Source of the DNA: GH45 sp965370965
Lineage (GTDB): Bacteria > Bacteroidota > Bacteroidia > Bacteroidales > SZUA-534
Direction: 5' to 3'
Assembly: GCA_965370965.1 (NCBI GenBank)
Contig: CBDUWQ010000171.1
Location: 1 to 8,369, forward strand
Length of the DNA stretch: 8,369 nt
The translations under genes were made by a program, and so were the position numbers. Shown here piece by piece: positions 1 through 5,922 of this stretch. Below the pieces are notes generated by a model. It saw only the letters and a list, made by a program, of their open reading frames with translations, had not been told where the DNA came from and made no database searches. Numbering within the stretch: position 1 is the stretch's first letter; each line of letters begins with the position of its first letter.

Positions 1-75
1 CTAAACGCTCAGCACCTTGGCTCTTTACCAAAGCACCTTTAGGTGGTTTAAAGCCCTCTCCTGCAAGACGACTCC

Positions 76-106
76 GGTGGGTCATCCGCCTAAGGCGGAC
101 TCCACC
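76..106. repeat. Strong GC-rich stem-loop
   Basis: GGTGG (76-80) pairs with CCACC (102-106), and TCCGCC (85-90) pairs with GGCGGA (94-99) around a TAA loop, leaving a small internal loop between the two stems. It is the most stable-looking hairpin in the window. No T-run follows on the plus strand, so it is not an obvious intrinsic terminator. GC-rich hairpins of this kind are often dispersed intergenic repeats or parts of structured RNAs; which applies here is not decidable from one copy. Confidence 0.6.
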
Positions 107-122
107 ATCTCAATTACAGCAT

Positions 123-151
123 GCAATGAATATTTAATTGCCGTTCATTGC
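123..151. repeat. 8-bp perfect inverted repeat
   Basis: GCAATGAA (123-130) and TTCATTGC (144-151) are perfect reverse complements around a 13-nt AT-rich loop. It sits between the 76-106 hairpin and the 160-273 hairpin, so it is probably part of the same structured segment. Confidence 0.55.
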
Positions 152-159
152 TTCTCGGC

Positions 160-273
160 ACACTATGAATAGTTGCCGATTTCGGAGTGCTTTCCTTTCA
201 AGTTGCTTAGAACTTGTTGCGAAGAAAACTGTTGAATCTACTACTATCTCGGCAATTATTTATGAGCGCGTGT
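160..273 (+). repeat. Long imperfect hairpin, possible structured RNA
   Basis: Positions 164-179 pair without mismatch with 249-264 over 16 bp, with TTGCCGA/TCGGCAA as the perfect inner core. Three of the pairs are G-U wobbles when read as plus-strand RNA; they would be A-C mismatches on the minus strand. After a 5-nt bulge (265-269) the stem continues with ACAC (160-163) against GTGT (270-273). A second hairpin, CAAGTT/AACTTG (199-216), lies inside the loop. Wobbles favouring one strand suggest a transcribed RNA read in the plus direction, but no covariation evidence is available. Confidence 0.45.
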
Positions 274-454
274 TATATGCTGGCTGTTTTCTTCATTCAA
301 TTCAAATGTATCTTATTTACTGCAATGTTTATTGTTTATATCGATGGTGTGGGACGGGCTGGAAGGCTCTTTGGTAAAATTTGGTTTTAGCGTTGGCTTT
401 GTGCGTTTTGCCAATGTGCCTGACAGCTAAGGGACGGTTTGCATTGGAAACATC

Positions 455-1462
455 TTACTTATTTTTCTTTTTGTTTCCCAATCTTTTTATTCCCTCTTCC
501 AATTCTTTAATCTCTTTCGCATCTTCAATATCAATCATTTTATTACGATATTTTTTATATTCCAATTCAGCCAATTCTTTTGCCAGTTTTGCCGAAATTG
601 TTCCTGCATGTTTCAAAATTTCTCTATCATTGAGTGTCATAAAATCATGAAGTTTATTAAGCCAGTCGCTCATATACATTGGGTTGCGATTTCTTGCTTG
701 CAACTCGGCAAACGACAAGTACTAGTCAACAATCAGGTTTAGGTCTATTAGTTCATCTTCACTCAGATAGTTTTTGGCTATTGAAACATCCGCTTTTCTT
801 ATTTTTCCTTTTGGTGAATTCTTCCAGGATGTTAACCCCATATTTTGCTTTTCAGAATCTGTTCGTTTATAAATTATCTCCGATGCTGTGTGACCATGAA
901 TTGCCTAGTGCATTTTATTTTGAACCGACTTAAAAAATAATTGGCTCTCTTTGGTAGTTGCGTCATAGTCGATGGCTGTTGTATAAATATCCCTGACTTT
1001 GGCATAGAATATTTTTTCCGAACTGCGAATATCCCTTATTCTCTCAAACAGTTCATCGAAATACGGATTTGTAAGTCCTGTTTCTTTTAGTTTTTCATCG
1101 TTAAGAACAAAACCTTTAACTATATATTCTCTTAATTGTTTGGTTGCCCAAATACGAAATTGTGTGCCACGATGCGATTTTACCCTGTAACCAACCGAAA
1201 TAACAACATCGAGATTATAATAATTAGTTGAATATTTTTTGCCGTCAGTAGCAGTTGTCAAGTAATCCTTGACAACTGAAATTTCATCCAATTCGCCTTC
1301 TTTAAATATGTTGCGAATGTGCAGGCTAATATTTTGCTTTGTGGTTTGAAAAAGTTCAACCATCTGTTTTTGGCTAAGCCAAACGGTTTCATCTTCTAAT
1401 CGGACATCAATTTTAGTTTGTCCGTCTTCGGTTTGATATAGTAGTAGTTCTGAGTTAGTCAT
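455..1462 (-). pseudogene. RhuM-family gene with two amber codons
   Basis: Read through its stops, this is one 335-codon frame of the usual length and content for RhuM-family proteins (Virulence_RhuM, named after a gene of Salmonella pathogenicity island 3; biochemical role unknown). Two TAG codons interrupt it, at codon 186 (905-907) and codon 247 (722-724). The sequence between and after them stays in frame and recognisably RhuM-like: HGHTASEII after the first stop, NMGLTSW and IAKNYLSEDEL in the middle, and FAELQARNRNPMYMSDW after the second. The tail is a charged, lysine-rich helix. From memory of homologues, codon 186 is normally aromatic (Trp or Tyr) and codon 247 could be Gln, so single base changes would explain both. 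The start is 2 nt after the stop of the FRG gene, making it the last gene of the operon. Most likely it is a young pseudogene; readthrough is the less likely alternative. Confidence 0.85.
905..1462 (-). CDS. RhuM-family protein, N-terminal 185 aa
   Basis: This is the part of the RhuM gene that standard translation would produce. Residues ~28-55 (VWLSQKQMVELFQTTKQNI) look like a helix-turn-helix, as in phage antirepressor-type proteins. They are followed by the family blocks YNLDVVISVGYRVKS (82-96), RGTQFRIWATKQLREYI (98-114) and IRDIRSSEKIFYAKVRDIY (142-160). Translation stops at TAG right after QNKMH, where full-length relatives continue for about 150 residues. No signal peptide or membrane segment is visible, so a cytoplasmic product is expected. 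The ATG at 1462 lies 2 nt downstream of the FRG gene's TAA, so translation is probably coupled. RhuM genes often accompany restriction-modification loci in Bacteroidota, which fits this setting. Whether a truncated product is stable or active cannot be told from sequence. Confidence 0.75.
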   Translation of the reverse strand: MTNSELLLYQTEDGQTKIDVRLEDETVWLSQKQMVELFQTTKQNISLHIRNIFKEGELDEISVVKDYLTTATDGKKYSTNYYNLDVVISVGYRVKSHRGTQFRIWATKQLREYIVKGFVLNDEKLKETGLTNPYFDELFERIRDIRSSEKIFYAKVRDIYTTAIDYDATTKESQLFFKSVQNKMH

Positions 1463-1464
1463 GA

Positions 1465-2394
1465 TTATTCCTGATGAAAAAAGTTAAAGTCATATTTTAA
1501 TCCTTGTATATCGTTGAATAGAGTTTTTCCTGAAATATTGTTTTGTTTTAAGAATTTGAAAAGGCTAATATATTCTGGTTGCCTGCTCTTCATTGGCTTA
1601 AACGCAGTATTATATTTTATGTGATACTTTGTAATAAAAGGTTCATTAATAAGAACCTGATGTTTCTCAATAAATAAATGAAGAAACTTCTCGAATGATA
1701 TTGAATTACAAGATGCATTGTCAAAGAGAAGAAAACAAGAATCTTGGTTAAGTAGATTGAAGTTATTTGAATTATTAACAGACTGTACAGGAAATAAATC
1801 TAAGGTAATCTGAGCATAATTATTGCGGTCAACATCAATACAATAAGAATCGTACTTTATAAATAAATCGAGTTCAAAATGTTCTAAGTTTTTTATTCCA
1901 ATCAATTTTTGAAGCTTTGTTGTATCAATCCTGAGAACAGTAAAACAATAGTTTTCAGGATAATATTTAGGAAACCCTTCAATTGTATTTTCCCCTCCTG
2001 ATTGCCCCTTTAATGATGAAATGGAAAAATATAGAGCAATCAGAGGATGATATGTAAAATCTATAAAGCATGTAGGAACACCATAATGTTGTAGGAAATA
2101 AATTTTTGAGATAATACTTGAATTTAAAATATTACTATTCTTTACAAATTCATATTCTGAATATGTCGAATTCATAAAAGAAACTTGCTGACTGATAAAC
2201 TGAGAAAATCTATAATGAAGTTTCGAATAATACCTATTAAAAGAAGATATTATTTCCCATTCGGTAAATCGCCCATTTGAAAAACTATTAGTTTGACCCC
2301 GGTAAATATACTTTTTATCATTAAGATTTGAAACAGGATTTTTTGAAACAAAATCTTCCCACGTTGTATATATATTTTCTATAAAAGAATACAT
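1465..2394 (-). CDS. FRG-domain protein
   Basis: This is an intact 309-aa frame with the hallmarks of the FRG domain: YRGQ at residues 31-34 (the F/Y-R-G motif that names the family) and the block LQHYGVPTCFIDF followed by HPLIALYFSI at 101-125. A later LLNQDSCFLLFD (214-225) is also typical in position. The domain's activity is not established as far as I know; such proteins recur in phage-defence and restriction loci. There is no signal peptide or transmembrane helix, so it is probably cytoplasmic. Its ATG overlaps the TAA of the upstream restriction-gene frame by one base (TAATG at 2396-2392), and its own stop is 2 nt from the rhuM start. It is therefore the middle gene of a coupled operon. 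It is the only one of the three operon genes with no nonsense codon, which suggests it is still maintained. Confidence 0.85.
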   Translation of the reverse strand: MYSFIENIYTTWEDFVSKNPVSNLNDKKYIYRGQTNSFSNGRFTEWEIISSFNRYYSKLHYRFSQFISQQVSFMNSTYSEYEFVKNSNILNSSIISKIYFLQHYGVPTCFIDFTYHPLIALYFSISSLKGQSGGENTIEGFPKYYPENYCFTVLRIDTTKLQKLIGIKNLEHFELDLFIKYDSYCIDVDRNNYAQITLDLFPVQSVNNSNNFNLLNQDSCFLLFDNASCNSISFEKFLHLFIEKHQVLINEPFITKYHIKYNTAFKPMKSRQPEYISLFKFLKQNNISGKTLFNDIQGLKYDFNFFHQE

Positions 2395-3299
2395 TACACT
2401 TTATCCTCCACAATTTTAATTTCCTCCTCACTCAAACCATACAACTCATAAACCATTTGGTCAATTTCTTTATCAGTTTTATCTATTTCGGATTTTATGG
2501 TTTGAGCTTTTTCTCTTTGCTCGTTGTAATATTGCATCCACTCCGCTTCTTCACTTAAAGTCAATTGTATTTTTTGTTTTTTAAGTTCTTTCAAAAAGTC
2601 TCCAAATCCTAAGATATGCCAATTCTGTAGTTTTTTACTTAATTTACTTAAAGAGAATTTAGATTGGAGTAAAACACGTAATTTGTCAAGAGTAAAAAAT
2701 AATTCTTTTTCTAAACTTAATATGTTTTTAATTACACTTCCAAAATTGCTTGAAAATGAAACAGGGATTGGAATAGTAACTAAATTTTGAGTAGAGATTG
2801 CGTTAGTCAATGATGAGTCATTTGTAAATTTCTTTTTATAATAAAAACCAATCAACTTGCTGTTAAGAATACCTAGTATATTTAGAATACTACCTTTATT
2901 TTTTAAAGTCATCGCATAAGTTGTTCCTAAATTATAAAATTGAGAATCATCGTATGTAATCACAAAATTGATATTAATCATTTGCATAATTAATTTTTCT
3001 TTGCTTTTAAAAATGTCCTCGTTTCTTGCTCTTAATAATTCAGTTTTTTCATAATTGACATATTCCTCAGCTTTTAAAAATCCATATCTACTTATATTCT
3101 TTCCTCTCAGCGCCTTCTTATATGTATTTCCTATTTTATGAGTTGAAAGATATTTTTTGTCATTTCCAGTTACAATTCCATTGTTAATATTAACGTAATT
3201 ACCTAAACTTTTTTTTACATTCTCAATTTTCTTTAAAACTTTCCTATCATCTTTGCTTGCATAAATACCAAAAATGTATTCATAACTATTTAGAAACAC
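2394..3299 (-). CDS. Type IIG enzyme, C-terminal specificity part
   Basis: This 301-aa frame is the target-recognition half of an Eco57I/TaqI-like restriction-modification enzyme. It begins at GTG, 3 nt after the TAA that ends the nuclease/methyltransferase frame, in the same frame. Residues ~30-170 resemble the TaqI-like C-terminal specificity domain (NYVNINNGIVTGNDKKYL near 34-51, the region around KALRGKNISRYGF, and ILGILNSKLIGFYYK near 140-155). A charged helical stretch follows (WMQYYNEQREKAQTIKSEI) and the protein ends MVYELYGLSEEEIKIVE, a tail very common in type I HsdS and type IIG proteins. The domain would choose the DNA sequence that is methylated and cut. Alone it has no catalytic motifs. 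It could be a dead fragment, or a separate S-like subunit made by reinitiation at the GTG. Confidence 0.75.
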   Translation of the reverse strand: MFLNSYEYIFGIYASKDDRKVLKKIENVKKSLGNYVNINNGIVTGNDKKYLSTHKIGNTYKKALRGKNISRYGFLKAEEYVNYEKTELLRARNEDIFKSKEKLIMQMININFVITYDDSQFYNLGTTYAMTLKNKGSILNILGILNSKLIGFYYKKKFTNDSSLTNAISTQNLVTIPIPVSFSSNFGSVIKNILSLEKELFFTLDKLRVLLQSKFSLSKLSKKLQNWHILGFGDFLKELKKQKIQLTLSEEAEWMQYYNEQREKAQTIKSEIDKTDKEIDQMVYELYGLSEEEIKIVEDKV

Positions 3300-3302
3300 T
3301 TC

Positions 3303-5402
3303 TTAAGATTGAACATTCTGGGCTATTTTTTCATAGAGATTAAAAAAATCGATTTGAATATTGTGATTCAAAATTGGAGCTTTCTTTAACGTAAATGTGG
3401 CTGTTTCAGCTACAACATCTTGAAATTGACCAGCACCCCAATCTGTTAACAATTCAATATAGAAGTTTTCTAGCATGAATTTTCTAATTGAAGTATAACC
3501 ATTGGTCTTAAAAATATTCTTATGAAAAATAAAACTTGTTACGCCTTCTGTTTTTAAGATTTTACTATTAAGTTCAATAAATGGAGCTATTAAATTAAGC
3601 TTAGTGGTTTTGAATTTATCAGTACCTGATTTTTGAAATGAATTGCTATATGTTTCAAACAAATATTTAAGTTCAATTTTATCAAAACCTCTATTGTCAA
3701 CATAAGGCGGATTTCCAATCACTACATCAAAACCACCGTTTTTAAAAATATGAGGAAATTCATTTTGCCAATTAAATGCTTTGAATTCTGCAACATTTGT
3801 GTCATCGATTAATGAATTTCCGCATTTTATATTGTTATTTAATGTAGTCAGTTTTCTGCCCTTTTGTGCTGTTCGTAACCAAAGTGAGAGTTTAGCAATT
3901 TCAACACTTTCTTCATTAATATCTACACCATATAAATTATTTTCTAAAATTGAGTTTTCTACTTCGCTTAATATCAATGAAGCACCAAGAAGTTTTGCTT
4001 GCAATTCATCAATATACCTGTGCTCTGTGATTAAAAATTCTAAAGCCTGATTTAAAAATGCACCACTACCACAAGCTGGGTCACAAATTGTAATTTGCAA
4101 TAACCATTTTCTATAATCATCTAATTTATGAGTTAATTTTTTCAGCGTAGTTTTTTGTCTTCCTTTTCTCTCTTTTTCATATTCCGCTTCCTGAATGTCA
4201 AGTTCAATTTTCTTTTCCTGACATAGTTTACCAATTGTATTTTCAACTATATATTTTGTAATGTATTTTGGCGTATAAAAGACACCATCTTTTTTTCGTT
4301 TTGTTATACTTTGGTCAATTGAAGTTCCTTCTAATTCCAATTGAATTGTTTCAATATCGTTTAGAGAATGTTCAAATATATGACCAAGAATATTTACACT
4401 TACATCACTTTCAAAATCGTAATTACTTAAATTAACAGTATGCTCAAAAAGAATGTCATCATTTATTTTTATGTTGTCCAGTATTTTGTCTGGAGCAAAT
4501 AAGCCTCCATTATAGGCAAAAATATCGTGTTGTTGTCCTTTATGACCAGTATTCATATAACCGAAATATTTCTTAAAACGGTCATATAACGGAAAATACT
4601 CATCATATTTATCTTGCAAATCCGTCCATTGATTTACAATTGAACGAATAGAATTTGGCGGAAGTAATAATCTATCTTCTGCAAAAAATATAAATAAAAA
4701 TCGGTCAAGTAATTTTTGGGTTTTCTTAAATAAAGTTAGTTTATCATACTCTGGATTTTCTTTTTGAATACTATCAAAAATTTCATTTCTAAATTCAGAA
4801 TAGTCATTGTAAAGTTTTTTTGTTATGCTTTCTTCTTGCGTTAAAGATTCATTTTTTATTTTCTTTGGAATATTTTTTAAAAGATAGTCCGATGATAAAC
4901 AAAGCCAAAGAATATCAAATCTTTCTTTTGTAAGTTGGAATAAGGTAAATTCTTCAAAATCAACAGCATTGTCAATGTAAAACCGTATTTTCTCAAAGTT
5001 GGAAATAATTACATAATTACAACCAGGTTGGTTGTTTTTATATCCAAATGCTTGCGTTTCAACTTTACTTAAATCAGTTGTTTTTGTTCCTTTTAATTCG
5101 ATTACTGCAAGTGCCTTTTCACCATTTAAAATAGCACCGTCAGTTTTTTTTGAATCTTTTATATTTTTTAATTCCGTTGTAAGATTAAATTCAGGAGTTG
5201 GATTTTTTATGTAACCTAAAACATTTACAAAGAGGTCAATCAGAAATTCTCCCTGATATTGTTCTTCCTTTGAATTTCTAATATTTTCTTGAATTGCAGG
5301 ATTATGGAAATGTTTTGTAAACTTTTCGTAGGCTTCCTTAACTTTTTCCGTTTCTAATCCTTTTAAATATTTATTTAGAACTGAGTTCTGAAATAGGCTC
5401 AT
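3303..5402 (-). CDS. Type IIG restriction/methyltransferase, N-terminal part
   Basis: This 699-aa frame carries both catalytic parts of an Eco57I-like type IIG enzyme. The N-terminal nuclease has the PD-(D/E)XK pattern, with Asp88 in KKTDGAIL and Glu102-Lys104 in AVIELKGTKT. A helical linker leads to the N6-adenine methyltransferase domain: VFYTPKYITKYIVENTI (374-390), the S-adenosylmethionine motif DPACGSGAF (441-449) and the catalytic NPPY (564-567). It would methylate adenine in a short target and cleave nearby unmethylated DNA in the cytoplasm. The frame ends in TAA at 3303-3305, just after the methyltransferase domain. Intact relatives are about 1000 aa and continue into the specificity domain, which here lies in the same frame directly downstream. 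The ATG start is supported by a good promoter about 20 nt upstream. Without the specificity part, DNA recognition would be lost unless it is supplied in trans. Confidence 0.85.
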   Translation of the reverse strand: MSLFQNSVLNKYLKGLETEKVKEAYEKFTKHFHNPAIQENIRNSKEEQYQGEFLIDLFVNVLGYIKNPTPEFNLTTELKNIKDSKKTDGAILNGEKALAVIELKGTKTTDLSKVETQAFGYKNNQPGCNYVIISNFEKIRFYIDNAVDFEEFTLFQLTKERFDILWLCLSSDYLLKNIPKKIKNESLTQEESITKKLYNDYSEFRNEIFDSIQKENPEYDKLTLFKKTQKLLDRFLFIFFAEDRLLLPPNSIRSIVNQWTDLQDKYDEYFPLYDRFKKYFGYMNTGHKGQQHDIFAYNGGLFAPDKILDNIKINDDILFEHTVNLSNYDFESDVSVNILGHIFEHSLNDIETIQLELEGTSIDQSITKRKKDGVFYTPKYITKYIVENTIGKLCQEKKIELDIQEAEYEKERKGRQKTTLKKLTHKLDDYRKWLLQITICDPACGSGAFLNQALEFLITEHRYIDELQAKLLGASLILSEVENSILENNLYGVDINEESVEIAKLSLWLRTAQKGRKLTTLNNNIKCGNSLIDDTNVAEFKAFNWQNEFPHIFKNGGFDVVIGNPPYVDNRGFDKIELKYLFETYSNSFQKSGTDKFKTTKLNLIAPFIELNSKILKTEGVTSFIFHKNIFKTNGYTSIRKFMLENFYIELLTDWGAGQFQDVVAETATFTLKKAPILNHNIQIDFFNLYEKIAQNVQS

Positions 5403-5422
5403 ATATTTTTGTCTTTTTTTAT

Positions 5423-5454
5423 CAAATTTACCTTTAATTCAGTGTGTTTGCAAA
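5423..5454 (-). promoter_or_regulatory. Bacteroidota-type promoter of the defence operon
   Basis: On the minus strand, TTTG (5454-5451) is followed after 20 nt by TAAATTTG (5430-5423), matching the Bacteroidota -33 TTTG and -7 TAnnTTTG consensus exactly and with the usual spacing. It lies 20 nt before the ATG of the restriction gene, so the leader would be very short, which is common in this phylum. Downstream genes overlap or nearly touch, so this is probably the promoter for the whole operon. Confidence 0.6.
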
Positions 5455-5465
5455 AGAATAGCTCT

Positions 5466-5512
5466 TTTGGTTTTTTCTGGTTGGTAATTTTGCGTGTCGG
5501 CAAAAAACCAAA
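5466..5512. repeat. 11-bp perfect inverted repeat upstream of the operon promoter
   Basis: TTTGGTTTTTT (5466-5476) and AAAAAACCAAA (5502-5512) are perfect reverse complements around a 25-nt spacer. The structure lies 12 bp upstream of the -33 box of the operon promoter. It could be an operator for a dimeric regulator, an upstream terminator-like hairpin, or part of a dispersed intergenic repeat, since a related sequence occurs around 380-420. Confidence 0.5.
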
Positions 5513-5642
5513 TGTGCTATTTGTGCGTTGGCATTCCATTTTATCGTTGTTTGTTTAGTAGCAAATTATCTGTTCGTTCCTGTCTTTTTCACTTGGCGGT
5601 AACTCATATATATAGGTAGTTTCAAGCACATGCTATATATAA

Positions 5643-5822
5643 TACCTAAATATCTAAAATGGAATCGTTATGAAGTTTCGTAGTGTGCATTAATGCTGCA
5701 AAGCGCATCAAAAAGTTTTGCAAGCGTAGCCATTGTTACGATGATAAACTTTGAAGTGAGCATTTGTAGTAGTATTGTGCAATACGGGACTGTAATAGAT
5801 TTTCATTTTAGATTTTTAGGTA
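5643..5822. repeat. 180-bp element with 19-bp terminal inverted repeats
   Basis: TACCTAAATATCTAAAATG (5643-5661) and the reverse complement of 5804-5822 agree at 18 of 19 positions. Between them are further nested dyads: AAGTTTCGTA (5673-5682) against TACG (5737-5740) plus AAACTT (5746-5751), with a 5-nt bulge; TGCAAA (5697-5702) against TTTGCA (5717-5722); and GTATTG/CAATAC (5772-5785). There is no open frame of note. This fits a MITE-like non-autonomous element or a structured RNA. I see no clear target-site duplication at the ends. Confidence 0.5.
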
Positions 5823-5922
5823 ATACTTACTATTACATAATATTATAACTATTTTGTAATAAATAATACATACAAAGCTTATGTAATACAGTATATTGAC
5901 GGTAACACTAATTAATAATAAT

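Larger units (their letters stand above)
1..454. other. Non-coding region rich in inverted repeats
   Basis: I find no credible gene here. The first ~275 bases are dense in dyad symmetry and look richer in G+C than the genes that follow. Perfect or near-perfect stems are CACCT/AGGTG at 34-45, a compound stem at 76-106, GCAATGAA/TTCATTGC at 123-151 and a long imperfect hairpin at 160-273. From 275 to 454 the sequence is ordinary AT-rich intergenic DNA, with a short TTGGC/GCCAA stem at 393-414. A 79-codon open frame at 138-377 runs straight through the hairpins and resembles no family I know. The left edge is cut by the window, so this could be the end of a larger structured element, such as a ribozyme, an IS end or a non-coding RNA. 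I cannot assign it. Confidence 0.6.
2394..5402 (-). pseudogene. Whole type IIG gene with one in-frame TAA
   Basis: The two frames above join without any shift: codon 700 is TAA, followed by GAA and then GTG-TTT-CTA, so reading through gives 1002 codons. That matches the ~1000-aa length of Eco57I-type enzymes, with domains in the usual order: nuclease, linker, methyltransferase, target recognition, C-terminal helix. One base change from Lys (AAA), Gln (CAA) or Glu (GAA) would create the stop. A single nonsense mutation in an otherwise clean frame implies recent inactivation, a sequencing error, or a functional split into two subunits. Confidence 0.7.
5403..5922. other. 520-bp intergenic region with promoter and inverted repeats
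   Basis: No coding frame is credible between the restriction gene and recQ. From left to right it contains the operon promoter, an 11-bp inverted repeat at 5466-5512, a ~180-bp element bounded by near-perfect inverted repeats at 5643-5822, and an AT-rich tail up to the recQ stop. The tail holds GTAATA-cttac-TATTAC at 5820-5836 and TACATA/TATGTA at 5867-5885. Either could end recQ transcription, but neither has a convincing GC stem plus T-run. Confidence 0.6.

Noticed and set aside
138..377. 79-codon plus-strand open frame
   Set aside because: It runs across the hairpins at 123-273, has an unlikely composition rich in Cys and aromatic residues, and resembles no known family. It is best explained as a chance frame in non-coding DNA.
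391..414. TTGGC/GCCAA hairpin as terminator of the defence operon
   Set aside because: The 5-bp stem with a 12-nt loop is weak, and there is no T-run after it in the minus-strand direction.
381..933. Plus-strand open frames opposite the rhuM gene
   Set aside because: They lie antisense to a recognisable RhuM coding sequence on the minus strand, including the part between and after the amber codons.
455..1462. Genetic code change in which UAG is a sense codon throughout
   Set aside because: recQ, the FRG gene and the long restriction frames contain no in-frame TAG, which would be expected if UAG were in general use as sense. Local readthrough is not excluded.
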